In this document: positions 47,498-56,463 of the stretch, piece by piece | Numbering within the stretch: the stretch's first letter is position 1 | Layout of the letters: each line of letters begins with the position of its first letter | NCBI GenBank assembly: GCA_021371995.1 | Contig: JAJFVA010000011.1 | Span: 1-64,000 of the forward strand | Length of the DNA stretch: 64,000 bases | Direction of reading: 5' to 3' | Origin: Methanoregulaceae archaeon | GTDB taxonomy: Archaea; Halobacteriota; Methanomicrobia; Methanomicrobiales; Methanospirillaceae | Made by a program: the position numbers and the translations under genes | The notes under the pieces: generated by a model | The model's input: the letters and a program-made list of their open reading frames with translations, nothing else | Database searches by the model: none | Told to the model about the DNA's origin: nothing

Positions 47498-48622
47498 CTA
47501 CACAAAGAACCGGAACATTATCCAGGCGATCAGCAGCATAACAATCGAATATTTCAGGCCGGCAACCACTCTCCCTTCACCCATCTGGCCGGCAACAAGC
47601 CCTGAAAAGAAACCCTGAATAAGAGCAGCGTGGGTAAAAATTCTTGTGTAGAGGGAGAGATTGATACTCCCGCCGAACTGAGCTCCCGCCGATGTTCCGC
47701 TGGCAGCGCTCCCGGCAGTTGCCATGACGCTCAAAAATGTTGTGACAAGGATATAGATGACAAAGACAAAGACGAGGAAGGAAATAAAGACAATCACAAC
47801 ATAAATCAGCATATTATTCCGTCGTTCCGTCTGCAGGCTGATGAACTCGTAGCTGTCTTTTGCCGCAGCACGGAGCACCTCGCTCACGTCTCCGCCGGCT
47901 TTGCTTGCTTTTGCGATCAGGTCAATACTCCGATCGGTAAGCGGAGTTGACAGTCGTGCCCTGAACCGTTGGATGGCGTCGATGAATGTCGTATTCCATG
48001 ACATCTCGTTGTCAAGCCTTCTCACATAGGGTGTGAGCGTACTATAATCGCTCTGTGCAACAAGATGCACGGCGTTTGGTAACGTCATCCCTGAATCGTT
48101 CATACCGGCGAGATCCCGGTAAAAGTTCGGGAGTGCTTCCTCAATATGCCGTGTCCGCCACGATTCCCTGAAATCCAGGATTGCGAGTGGTATCGAAACA
48201 ATGAGTATAGCGAACACCGCGATGTCGTCTACCGCTGATGATATAAAAAGTGCACTCAGTCCGTAATCACGGATGATGTATGTGATTCCGAGGATAAAGA
48301 AAGCCAGGGCAACGGGGACTGTTACGTAAAGACTCTTGAGAGGCTTTTCTGTGATCACACGGACCGGGTGCCTGAAAAGCCTTCCAATCCCGTGTTCGGT
48401 TGCCCGGTGTTTCTCTATCCGGGAAACGATTATATCGCTCTCCTGTTCGAACTCTGCCTTCTCACGCTCGCCAAGATCTACCCGTGCAGGTTTCTCCTTC
48501 GAGAGGAGCCGTGAGAGCCCACCTGCCCTGCCCTGCTGCGTTCCGGGAGCGGGGATGGGCATATCATGATCTCCTGAACCCTTTGAACTGTTCTTCCCTG
48601 AGAAAAGGTCTTTTAATGCCAT
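47498..48622 (-). CDS. FlaJ/TadC-like membrane protein (second T2SS-F protein)
   Basis: 374-residue type II secretion F-domain membrane protein. A charged cytosolic N terminus (about 1-100, with FRHPVRVITEKPLKS) leads to two helices (about 100-150), a cytosolic F domain (RESWRTRHIEEALPNFYRDLAGMNDSG, ending KASKAGGDVSEVLRAAA) and three C-terminal helices. It is separated by 2 nt from another F-domain protein, so the platform consists of two proteins, as in TadB/TadC systems, rather than the usual single FlaJ. Confidence 0.88.
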   Translation of the reverse strand: MALKDLFSGKNSSKGSGDHDMPIPAPGTQQGRAGGLSRLLSKEKPARVDLGEREKAEFEQESDIIVSRIEKHRATEHGIGRLFRHPVRVITEKPLKSLYVTVPVALAFFILGITYIIRDYGLSALFISSAVDDIAVFAILIVSIPLAILDFRESWRTRHIEEALPNFYRDLAGMNDSGMTLPNAVHLVAQSDYSTLTPYVRRLDNEMSWNTTFIDAIQRFRARLSTPLTDRSIDLIAKASKAGGDVSEVLRAAAKDSYEFISLQTERRNNMLIYVVIVFISFLVFVFVIYILVTTFLSVMATAGSAASGTSAGAQFGGSINLSLYTRIFTHAALIQGFFSGLVAGQMGEGRVVAGLKYSIVMLLIAWIMFRFFV

Positions 48623-48624
48623 AA

Positions 48625-49548
48625 TCAGGACTCCGGTGTCATTGCACTGATGAGGATCACAAATCCGATGCTCCCAAACGGGATGATGAGATAGATGATG
48701 ATATACAGGAAGATGGGCTGCGACTGGCGGGAAAGGATCGACATGATTGACTGGAGGATGATCAAAAAGAGCGGTCCTGCCACCATGGCAGTAACGTATG
48801 ATTCAGCAATCAGCCCGAGGGTATCGAGAAACAGTTTCTGAGTCTGACGGTTTTCCAGAGAGTATTGTTCTGCCTTGTTCCGGAAATACTCTGTCAGGTT
48901 GCTCCCGCTCGAGATACAACCCATTGCCCCCTGTAAAAATTCCTTCATCCGAAAACTTGGGGTGGTTGAAGAGATGACGCGAAGGGCCTCGATAAGGTCC
49001 TTTCCGAAGAGATCGATCTCGAGTGCGACAAACCGGGCCTCAGCAGCACTCTCCCCGTACATCGTGCTGCTTCCAAGCTGCCGGAAGATTTCTGCCGGAG
49101 GAATTCCCGCCGTTGACATAGCTGTCACATAATTGATAGCATAAGGGAGGGTGGCATCGATATTCCGTTTCCGGTTCCCTGCAATATATCCGGGATAGAG
49201 CAGAAACACCACGAACGTGATTCCCGCAATCACGGTAAACGAGATAATAGTGGCAAGGATAGTCCCGATGATGAGGGAATACTGGTTGATCGCAAGCATG
49301 AAATCAGGGACTGTTCCCTGATATGTGATCATTCCGGGAATATTCAATATCCAGGTAAACGCTCCCAGAAGAATAGCACTGGCAATACCTATAATTGCTG
49401 AACCGAGGTATGCCGTTGAGAGGTATACCTCGAAGGGGACTTTCATCCGTGCAGTCAGGAGGGAATTCCGGAGTTCCGCGTACTTGTCCCGCTTTTTTCC
49501 CGCATATGTTCCGAGCAGCCTGAAGGCGAGACGCTCAAAACTATTCAT
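48625..49548 (-). CDS. FlaJ/TadB-like membrane protein (first T2SS-F protein)
   Basis: 307-residue T2SS-F platform protein. Hydrophobic helices at about 45-70, 100-135 and two at the C terminus surround the cytosolic F domain RKRNIDATLPYAINYVTAMSTAGIPP ... LEIDLFGKDLIEALR. The start overlaps the ATPase gene by 8 nt, so translation is coupled. Expected to anchor the FlaI-like motor in the membrane. Confidence 0.9.
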   Translation of the reverse strand: MNSFERLAFRLLGTYAGKKRDKYAELRNSLLTARMKVPFEVYLSTAYLGSAIIGIASAILLGAFTWILNIPGMITYQGTVPDFMLAINQYSLIIGTILATIISFTVIAGITFVVFLLYPGYIAGNRKRNIDATLPYAINYVTAMSTAGIPPAEIFRQLGSSTMYGESAAEARFVALEIDLFGKDLIEALRVISSTTPSFRMKEFLQGAMGCISSGSNLTEYFRNKAEQYSLENRQTQKLFLDTLGLIAESYVTAMVAGPLFLIILQSIMSILSRQSQPIFLYIIIYLIIPFGSIGFVILISAMTPES

Positions 49549-51727
49549 ACAGGTCAGCTCGCACTATTTCCATGATTTTTGTGGGATCCCTGTAATACTG
49601 GATCAGGATATTGGCCACATCATGGTACTCACGGATCTTTTTAACCCGCATCCATTCGAGTACTTCCTGCCGCATCTTGAGTTCTTCCCTCATCCTGCTC
49701 TCGGTCCAGCCACGGGATTCCATGATCTCTTCGAGAACGAATGACTTCCCTGAATAGGTGATCTCATCCGTGACCGGGTGCCACCGGAACACTTCATTCG
49801 TGATGAGCTCGTTTGTCCTTGGATCGATATCGAGGATCTCTACCAGCTGCTTGTTTCTTCTGATGCGCTGGCCACCGATTCGGGCCTGTACCTGCACGGA
49901 TACCAGATCGAGTGCGGAAAGCATGTTCCGGGGTACGTCGAGGGGCGGATTTTCAAGACGGTGAACAATACTCGCCACTGAATCTGCGTGGATAGTGGAA
50001 TAGGTCACGTGTCCAGTGCTCATTGCCTGGAAAAGGGTCAGGGCTTCCTTGCCTCTCACCTCCCCCACAAGGAGATACTCAGGCCTTTGACGGAGTGCAG
50101 CCCTGAGCAGCTCATACATGTCGATCTCTCCCTTGCCTTCAGTGTCAAAGGAGGTCCGTGTCACACTCGGGATCCAGTTCGGATGGGGCAGTTTCAGCTC
50201 CCTTGTATCCTCAAGTGTCACTATCTTTGCGAGCGGGGGGATAAAGAGCGAGATAGCGTTCAGTGAGGTTGTCTTTCCGGATGCGGTCCCTCCGGCAAAA
50301 ATACATGATTTTCCGCTTTCGACCGCAAGCCAGAGGAATGCAATTGAGAGAGGGGAGAAGGTTGACCACTCGATAAGGTCGGTGGGAGTGATTGGCTCGG
50401 ACTTGAATTTACGGATGGTGTAGGTTGAACCGTGTGCCGTCACTTCCGTTCCAAGAGTCATCTGGATACGGGAACCGTCATGCATCGTGGAATCGAGCAT
50501 GGGCTCAGCAATAGAGATATATTTTCCTGAACGCTGGGCAAGTTTTGTTACAAAGGAATCCAGTTCATTAGCAGTTGTGTAACGAAGATTCGTCCGCATA
50601 GATTCGTACCGGGTATGATACACAAACAGGTATACATTCACCCCGTCGCACGAGATATCCTCGATATACCTGTCATGCATAATCGGATCGATCATTCCGT
50701 TTCCAAGGAACTCCTTGTACATGGAGTAGAGAATCTTCTCCCTCTGGACAGGAGTGAGATGAATGCCAAAATCCGCGATCACTTCATCCGACACATTGCG
50801 AAGGGTTGTCCTTGCCTGCTCGTCCGGCATATTCTGGGTATTGACGTCGAGCCGTTCAAAGATACGTTCTTTTATTTCTCCGAACAGTTCCGCTTCGGCC
50901 TTTGTGAGAATCGGTTCCAGAATTTCGTAGGTATTTTCATGGGTGGCATGGTCATACGTGATCCTGATATACCCGTACGGTTCATTTACCGGATAGAGCT
51001 CGATCTCTTCAACTCCTGGCCGTGGACGGAACGTCAGGTCCACAAGCGGTCCATGGATCTTCCGGTCGTACTGATCGACTTCGTGGTGGATAACACTCAG
51101 CGGATTCAGTTTCGCCAATACGCTCTTTTTTGGAGTTTCAGCCTCGATTTCCGTAGCCGCCTCCGAGATTGTCCGGAATCCCTCTCCGCGGAGAGCATTA
51201 TCCTTGTATGTGGGAATTCCACCGGAACTCTTCAGGTCAAATACTTTGGTCCGGGCCTGGATCTTCAGCTCGTCCACTTCAAAGGTGGCACTCTTCGGGA
51301 TAATCAGACCTGAAAGGTCGTTGATCTCATCGATAGTAACTACTGCATCATCCCGGACCGGCTGCTCATCTGACCAGAGACTTTTCTTGACCGGCTCAAA
51401 CCTGGGGGCTGCATGCACATGGCTTACCACCTCCCCCTCATCATTTACGAAATCTGCCTGATTGTACCGCAGCGCCTGCGATGAGTCCCTGATATCAGAT
51501 GGCTTTCTTTCAACAGCCTCTTCCTTTTTCGGAGCCTGTTGGTCTTTTATGGAGGAGAGCGACCCAACAGCCTTTTTCATGGTTTCGGAATATCCGAAAT
51601 CGAGGTCCATTTCTCCTAAACCTCCATGGTCACCCGGATGCATCTCATCACCAGGTTTTTCCTCCTTCTTTCCCCTCGTAAAAAAATTTTTGAATGATGA
51701 TGTTTTTCTCTTTTCCTTATCTGCCAT
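49541..51727 (-). CDS. FlaI/TadA-like secretion ATPase with N-terminal extension
   Basis: 728-residue type II/IV secretion ATPase powering pilus assembly or secretion. The N-terminal region (about 1-240) is charged and low in complexity, longer than in archaellum FlaI. Then come the FHA-like/N2 domain, Walker A FAGGTASGKTTSLNA (about 478-492), the DTREL Asp box and the Walker B-like LLVGEVRGKEALTLFQAMSTGH, followed by RIGGQRIRRNKQ. First gene of the FlaI-FlaJ-FlaJ operon. No pilin-like gene is beside it, so the substrate is unknown. Confidence 0.93.
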   Translation of the reverse strand: MADKEKRKTSSFKNFFTRGKKEEKPGDEMHPGDHGGLGEMDLDFGYSETMKKAVGSLSSIKDQQAPKKEEAVERKPSDIRDSSQALRYNQADFVNDEGEVVSHVHAAPRFEPVKKSLWSDEQPVRDDAVVTIDEINDLSGLIIPKSATFEVDELKIQARTKVFDLKSSGGIPTYKDNALRGEGFRTISEAATEIEAETPKKSVLAKLNPLSVIHHEVDQYDRKIHGPLVDLTFRPRPGVEEIELYPVNEPYGYIRITYDHATHENTYEILEPILTKAEAELFGEIKERIFERLDVNTQNMPDEQARTTLRNVSDEVIADFGIHLTPVQREKILYSMYKEFLGNGMIDPIMHDRYIEDISCDGVNVYLFVYHTRYESMRTNLRYTTANELDSFVTKLAQRSGKYISIAEPMLDSTMHDGSRIQMTLGTEVTAHGSTYTIRKFKSEPITPTDLIEWSTFSPLSIAFLWLAVESGKSCIFAGGTASGKTTSLNAISLFIPPLAKIVTLEDTRELKLPHPNWIPSVTRTSFDTEGKGEIDMYELLRAALRQRPEYLLVGEVRGKEALTLFQAMSTGHVTYSTIHADSVASIVHRLENPPLDVPRNMLSALDLVSVQVQARIGGQRIRRNKQLVEILDIDPRTNELITNEVFRWHPVTDEITYSGKSFVLEEIMESRGWTESRMREELKMRQEVLEWMRVKKIREYHDVANILIQYYRDPTKIMEIVRADLYE

Positions 51728-51770
51728 ACTACCACCTTGATTTTTTTAAATGTTCACCAAAACATTTCTC

Positions 51771-52208
51771 TTATCGTTGCTCCATCGCCTGCAGGTTTCT
51801 GATCGCGAGCCGGATCAGCCCGAGGTTCATATCAGCTTTTGTAATCAGGCAGAGGAAAAGATCCCCGTAAGGCACGATGATACATTTCTTTTCACCGCCC
51901 TCAAGAGTTACCTGGCCAAGTCCTCCCATCTTCAAATCACCGGCCATCTTCTCTCCTGCCCTTAAAAAATCCTCCGCTACCGCTGCGACCTGCTCAAAAT
52001 CACCGATTCCTGTAGATTTAACAGGGAACCCTTCATAGAAAGCAAGGACTGCAAGCACACCAGGCTGCTTCTGAATACCCAGAAGCCTTTTGTCGTCAAG
52101 AAGGTGCGAGACCTTTGCGACCCGGGCATCTCTCGTATCAGCCGGCATCAGCGACTCTTCCACCAGGACTTGGCTGCTCCCTGTACGATGCGTCGATCCG
52201 ATGCTCAC
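51771..52208 (-). CDS. Roadblock/LC7-domain protein (second)
   Basis: 145 residues. The C-terminal part (about 25-145) has the Roadblock/LC7 pattern: GIQKQPGVLAVLAFYEGFPVKS, an AVAEDFLRAGEKMAGDL helix and TLEGGEKKCIIVPYGDLFLCLI. Such proteins usually bind or regulate small GTPases or NTPases. Start GTG 52208 overlaps the other roadblock gene (GTGA), so the two are co-translated and may form a heterodimer. Located just upstream of the pilus motor genes in the same direction. Confidence 0.82.
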   Translation of the reverse strand: MSIGSTHRTGSSQVLVEESLMPADTRDARVAKVSHLLDDKRLLGIQKQPGVLAVLAFYEGFPVKSTGIGDFEQVAAVAEDFLRAGEKMAGDLKMGGLGQVTLEGGEKKCIIVPYGDLFLCLITKADMNLGLIRLAIRNLQAMEQR

Positions 52209-52552
52209 AGCGCTGCAACAAGGCGTTCCTTGTTCTTCTTGAGTTCGTACCGGATACGCCCCAGGTTGGATGCGTTCTCAGCTACGATAGCGATAAGCTC
52301 GTCTTTTGATAAAGGGGAAACAATGATCGGCCCCTTGTCAAGCTCCACAAGCATCTGGGTGAGCTGCCCCTTTCCCAGTTCCCTCCCCATCGCTTCTGAA
52401 GTACCAATGCCAGTCGATGCCATTGCACCAAGCGCATCGATGTCCATTTTGCCGGACACTGCACTCTCTATCACAAACCCGTCACGTCCTATCACCACAG
52501 CGGCGGAGACGCCTTCGAGGTTTAAAAATTCTCCCAAAATTTGTTTTAACAT
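52205..52552 (-). CDS. Roadblock/LC7-domain protein (first)
   Basis: 115 residues, almost a bare Roadblock domain: LNLEGVSAAVVIGRDGFVIESAVS, then DIDALGAMASTGIGTSEAMG and QMLVELDKGPIIVSPLSKDELI, a classic MglB-like layout. It is first in the run roadblock, roadblock, FlaI, FlaJ, FlaJ. No MglA-type GTPase is nearby, but a MinD-like ATPase lies 1.5 kb away on the other strand. Confidence 0.87.
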   Translation of the reverse strand: MLKQILGEFLNLEGVSAAVVIGRDGFVIESAVSGKMDIDALGAMASTGIGTSEAMGRELGKGQLTQMLVELDKGPIIVSPLSKDELIAIVAENASNLGRIRYELKKNKERLVAAL

Positions 52553-52724
52553 TCCATGCCACCTTACTTATAAAACATCCTCTTGATATATGGAAATAAA
52601 AAGGTTTGCTCACGCTTCTTTTTCACTTTGAGCCCGGACAGGGAAACACGCACAGGAATTTCCTGTTCCGGGCACCCTCGTCTACCATTAGTATTATGTG
52701 CGTAGGATGGAGTATTGACTACTG

Positions 52725-53390
52725 ATGCAGATTCCCAGGGGCACGTTCCGGGCTTTAAAGCGAAGATGCGACCTGCATACTCTGATTCAGGAACTGAAGG
52801 ACACTGGCTTCAGCGGGTACTGCAGGATTTCCCCTGGTTCAGGTTCGATCACGATAGTTTTCGAAAAAGGGAATATCCGGCTTGCCGAATATGATAGTCT
52901 GGAGGGTGACGCGGCACTGGAAAGAATATTCCAATCCGGGCCTGTTACTGTTGATGCCGTACTCCATGATCTCAGCGATGCCCAGCTCGGTCTGGCAGTG
53001 GAATTCAGCCCCTTATCGGTAGTGAAATCTGGAAGGAAGAGGATATTAAATGACCAGCAGGGCAGTCCCGGGGTTGGCAGGAGTTATCACGGGACTCCCC
53101 TGGATTTCCGGAATACCGGTCTGAAAAAGGAAATAAATGATCCTGGAAGCCAGCAGGTCCATGCAGATCCTCATAAGACACAGGCAGAAAAACCCGGAGT
53201 TAAAAGCGAAATTTCCCGTATCCAGGACCATGACGATGATGCATCCCTCCTCTCCCGGGAGCTTGAGGCCCTTGATGCGATGGATATCGAAAACATGGCT
53301 GCAAAGTTCCGTGCCAACTGCCGTCTCATGATGGAACGGCTTGAACTGGAGCACCTCATTGACCAGAACACCGGGAAGGATGCACCATGA
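52725..53390 (+). CDS. PATAN/DUF4388-like protein
   Basis: 221 residues. The N-terminal half (GTFRALKRRCDLHTLIQELK ... ITIVFEKGNIRLAEYDSL, about 5-90) resembles DUF4388/PATAN modules found in gliding and signalling proteins: a short alpha/beta domain with a dominant F-x-x-G-x-I strand. The C-terminal half is charged and partly helical (SLLSRELEALDAMDIENMAA), perhaps a coiled coil. It overlaps the membrane roadblock-like gene by 4 nt. Family match is by eye and needs a profile search. Confidence 0.65.
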   Translation: MQIPRGTFRALKRRCDLHTLIQELKDTGFSGYCRISPGSGSITIVFEKGNIRLAEYDSLEGDAALERIFQSGPVTVDAVLHDLSDAQLGLAVEFSPLSVVKSGRKRILNDQQGSPGVGRSYHGTPLDFRNTGLKKEINDPGSQQVHADPHKTQAEKPGVKSEISRIQDHDDDASLLSRELEALDAMDIENMAAKFRANCRLMMERLELEHLIDQNTGKDAP

Positions 53391-53938
53391 ATGGTATCCT
53401 CATGGAATCTTACCTTCTGCTGATCGCGCTGATCATTACGGCAGTCAGCCTGTTCCTCTGTCTTTTTAACACACTACTTCTTTTTGATATATCAAAGCGG
53501 ATTACCCGGCTCATGAGCAGGTCCAGGGCCACTCACAAGGCGGGCTCACCTGGAGCAACCGGCAAGGGGCAGATACCTGTTACTGAAACATCCGGAAATG
53601 GGATCAGAATACAAACTCCCTTGCAGGAAACCGGGAATATCGTCACAGGGATACATACAATTGCCGGAAAATATCATATTGATTCACTTGTCGTTGCAAT
53701 GCCTGACGGCCTTGTTGTTGCATCTGCCGGCAGCAACGACCCTGAATACGATGCTGCCCGCTACAGCAGCCTGTTTTCAGGAGCCTACACAATGCCCGAT
53801 CCGGGGGTCTGGCTTATTCCGCTTGATCACCGGGGCGTTCCCCTGATTGGTATTGCCCGGGGCCGGGAGACCCTGCCCGATGAAACGGCGTCCCGGATGG
53901 CCAAAGAGATAATATTGCTTTTAGAACGTGGATTATGA
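53387..53938 (+). CDS. Membrane-anchored Roadblock-like protein
   Basis: 183 residues. One N-terminal membrane helix (YLLLIALIITAVSLFLCLFN, about 9-28) leads to a basic linker and a C-terminal domain (IAGKYHIDSLVVAMPDGLVVAS ... GVWLIPLDHRGVPLIGIARG) that has the strand-helix order of Roadblock folds. It could recruit the soluble roadblock proteins or MinD to the membrane. Overlaps the DUF4388-like gene by 4 nt. Confidence 0.7.
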   Translation: MNGILMESYLLLIALIITAVSLFLCLFNTLLLFDISKRITRLMSRSRATHKAGSPGATGKGQIPVTETSGNGIRIQTPLQETGNIVTGIHTIAGKYHIDSLVVAMPDGLVVASAGSNDPEYDAARYSSLFSGAYTMPDPGVWLIPLDHRGVPLIGIARGRETLPDETASRMAKEIILLLERGL

Positions 53939-53965
53939 CAGATATCTGCCATTCCTTCACTATCC

Positions 53966-53975
53966 TTTTATAATT
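53966..53975 (+). promoter_or_regulatory. TATA box of the MinD-like gene
   Basis: TTTTATAATT predicts a start near 53997, 10 nt before the ATG. It gives the MinD gene its own promoter inside the cluster. Confidence 0.5.
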
Positions 53976-54006
53976 ATGTAGGCAATGAATTGATAGAGAG
54001 GGTTGA

Positions 54007-54792
54007 ATGGTCAGGGTTTTTACCTTTGCATCCGGGAAAGGGGGGACCGGAAAGACAACCGTAACTATAAACCTCGGGACAAGTCTTGCACAATTCGGGA
54101 AGCGGACCTGCATCATGGATGCCGATATCGGAATGGCGAACTTGGGTCTCTCGTTGGGGCTTGAAGACGTGCCGGTTACCCTGCACGAAGTACTTTCCGG
54201 AAAGGCATCGATAAAAGAGGCAATTTACGAAGGCCCGGGGGGTGTCCTTGTCGTACCAAGCGGGATATCATTGCAGGGTTTCCAGCAGTCAGACCCCGAA
54301 CTGCTCCGTGATGTCCTGAAAGATCTTACCGATACCCTGGACTACCTTCTTATTGACGCGCCTGCAGGGATCAGCAGGGACGGGGTCGTCCCTCTCGCGG
54401 TTGCAGATGAAGTAATCCTTGTGGTGAACCCTGAACTCTCGGCTATCGTCGATGCCATGAAAACCAAGATCCTTGCAGAAGTGGTCGGCGGACATATTCT
54501 TGGAGCTATTGTGAACCGTGCGACTCCGGAAAGTATTGGCACGATCAGCCAGAAGATGGAGAAAGTTCTTGGAACGCGTGTCATTGGAATGGTCCCCGAA
54601 GATCAGAACGTCAGGAAAGCCGCATCTGCAAAAACCCCGGTTGTAATTCGATATCCTGCATCGGGCTCCTCCATTGCATTAAAAAGGATTGCTGCAGGAC
54701 TCGCCGGCATTTCGTATGACCAGAAAACGATGCAGCCAAAAGACTCCTTTGTTGACAGATTCACCAGGGTTCTTTTCAGAGGGCGGAAATGA
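54007..54792 (+). CDS. MinD/ParA-like ATPase
   Basis: 261-residue deviant-Walker ATPase. GKGGTGKTTVTINLGTSLA holds the signature lysine (about 10-28), then DADIGMANLGLSLGLED and LLIDAPAGISRDG (Walker B). The C terminus FVDRFTRVLFRGRK is an amphipathic basic helix like the membrane-targeting tail of MinD, so it may sit on the membrane and pattern the apparatus. Overlaps a small membrane protein gene (ATGA). Confidence 0.92.
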   Translation: MVRVFTFASGKGGTGKTTVTINLGTSLAQFGKRTCIMDADIGMANLGLSLGLEDVPVTLHEVLSGKASIKEAIYEGPGGVLVVPSGISLQGFQQSDPELLRDVLKDLTDTLDYLLIDAPAGISRDGVVPLAVADEVILVVNPELSAIVDAMKTKILAEVVGGHILGAIVNRATPESIGTISQKMEKVLGTRVIGMVPEDQNVRKAASAKTPVVIRYPASGSSIALKRIAAGLAGISYDQKTMQPKDSFVDRFTRVLFRGRK

Positions 54793-54926
54793 CACCGGGT
54801 TCCTTCACAATTATCCTCCTATGTATTGCAAATATCGGCATCCTTCTTCTGGCAATAGGTATATACCGGAAAACAAAGGTTCTCCAGGTTGAAATGGAGA
54901 GACTCTCGTTAAATCTCAGGCTATAA
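54789..54926 (+). CDS. 45-residue single-span membrane protein
   Basis: Very short gene that overlaps the MinD-like stop (ATGA) and ends at TAA 54924-54926. The product is one hydrophobic helix (FTIILLCIANIGILLLAIGI, about 6-25) plus a basic then amphipathic tail (YRKTKVLQVEMERLSLNLRL). The translational overlap and membrane nature make a real MinD partner likely. No family recognised. Confidence 0.65.
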   Translation: MTPGSFTIILLCIANIGILLLAIGIYRKTKVLQVEMERLSLNLRL

Positions 54927-55010
54927 TAGAATTACGCGATAAATACAATCTCATTATAAATTTCATTGTGGACGATTGCAGATATCCCGGCAAAATCCGT
55001 GTTGGTAATT

Positions 55011-56135
55011 TCAGGTATCACCCACCCTGTTTTTTATCTCAAATACACAGTGCTCGTCTCCCTTCGATCGGCATTTGATCTCCCGTCCCCGCACTTTGAT
55101 CCCAAATGCTCCCTCAACAATACCTGCAAGGAGCCCTGCTGTGCAGAAACAAACATTTTTCCCGGAATTGGCCATCGACTCTGATTCTACGGTGTGTTCG
55201 AGCGTGATTGTCTTGGTTTTTTCCGCTTCATTCCATTCCATTTTAATGATCCGGAACCAGCCCATCTGGGAATAGAACGTAAAAGCCATATCCGCAAGGG
55301 TGTTCGGGTTAGTGATCCCCATTTTCTTGTAATGTTCCACATTTTCCTTGCCCATATCCATATACGCCCTGTAATTCACACCCCCTGCCGGGACTTCTCC
55401 CATAGTCTTTGCCAGTGAATTCATCATCGAAGAAAAGATGAACCGGGGCATCATCACAACAGGATCGTCGATCAACTTGATCTTGCCTTCCAGAGGTTTA
55501 TGCTCGATATATTCAGTGATGGCCGAGTCCCCCCTGACGATTGCCTGTGCCTTCCATTTCCAGCTGGATTCTGTCTGATCGGCGACAAACTCGCAGCAGT
55601 CGTCACCCTGTGCATAGCATTTGGTTTCAAGGCAGAACCAGTTCCTGCCGGTCACTGCTGTCATGACCCCCTCGATCCACCCCCTGTGGATACCACAGAC
55701 CGGTATCTTCCATTCTTTCATGACCTGGGATTCAAAGGTTTTCGAGGTACGGAGAATGATCTTCTTCTCAGTCTGCGAAACCAGCTCAAACGGCGCTCCC
55801 CAGCCCTGCTGGTGCTGGAGTTTAAAGACGAGAAGCAGGAATTCGGCAGGAGTTAGATTGATTCCGAGTTTTTTTATGTAATTATTAAGACCGCCAGAAC
55901 CAAGCCCGACCGAACGGTAGAGATTGCGGACTGCCTGAACCGCGAGTTTCCTTGAGAGACTGGTCTCGTACATCTCATACAAAGCCTTTGTCAGGTAATC
56001 AGGGTTACTCGCCGTACGGACCCCGAAACAAAACGTTTCACCCATGACAGTATCTGCCTCCATATACTCCCTGACATCCTTTTTTCCTGTAATTATTGCC
56101 TCGAAATCTTCTTTTCCGATCTTTTTCCGGTCCAT
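55011..56135 (-). CDS. Double V4R (4-vinyl reductase) domain protein
   Basis: 374 residues with two V4R-type modules, each ending in the C-x-G/x-C core: FCLETKCYAQGDDCCEFVAD (about 170-190) and GREIKCRSKGDEHCVFEI (C terminus), with YRSVGLGSGGLNNYIKK and TAGLLAGIVEGAFGIKV before them. V4R domains bind small hydrophobic molecules and often regulate signalling. ATG 56135 is chosen because the perfect palindrome TATTTAAATA (56159-56168) fits as TATA box with a leaderless start; the longer frame runs across it. Monocistronic. Confidence 0.82.
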   Translation of the reverse strand: MDRKKIGKEDFEAIITGKKDVREYMEADTVMGETFCFGVRTASNPDYLTKALYEMYETSLSRKLAVQAVRNLYRSVGLGSGGLNNYIKKLGINLTPAEFLLLVFKLQHQQGWGAPFELVSQTEKKIILRTSKTFESQVMKEWKIPVCGIHRGWIEGVMTAVTGRNWFCLETKCYAQGDDCCEFVADQTESSWKWKAQAIVRGDSAITEYIEHKPLEGKIKLIDDPVVMMPRFIFSSMMNSLAKTMGEVPAGGVNYRAYMDMGKENVEHYKKMGITNPNTLADMAFTFYSQMGWFRIIKMEWNEAEKTKTITLEHTVESESMANSGKNVCFCTAGLLAGIVEGAFGIKVRGREIKCRSKGDEHCVFEIKNRVGDT

Positions 56136-56158
56136 AGAATGTAATCTCGGGTTGAACC

Positions 56159-56168
56159 TATTTAAATA
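56159..56168 (-). promoter_or_regulatory. TATA box of the double V4R gene
   Basis: TATTTAAATA is centred about 28 bp from ATG 56135, giving a leaderless transcript. Confidence 0.6.
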
Positions 56169-56341
56169 ATACAGGTCAGGATCCACGATCCGGGCTCCTT
56201 GCTTTGGCTAAAATAAAGGAGAAGGAAGAATTGTAACGAAATGATTCACTGTGAATGACCAGTACGAATGTTCAGGATCCCGATAAATGCACAGATGGTG
56301 TGATTACGGGACTAAACCCCACGATGACCCTTCAACCCGAA

Positions 56342-56375
56342 GAACCGGCCGTTTTAAAACCGGGCCTTTAGGTTC
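56342..56375. repeat. Long interrupted palindrome
   Basis: GAACC (56342-56346) and GGTTC (56371-56375) flank GGCC/GGCC and the perfect palindrome GTTTTAAAAC (56351-56360). It lies in the 328-nt gene-poor gap between the V4R gene and the next gene (same strand) and could be an operator or an RNA hairpin. The rest of that gap holds nothing I can name. Confidence 0.45.
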
Positions 56376-56463
56376 AGGAAAGGATAATTATCCATTTTCT
56401 GGTGGAGATCAAATCGAGGATAGAAAACAGGGGGAGCACTGACGGTTTCCATGCAGGAATCTC

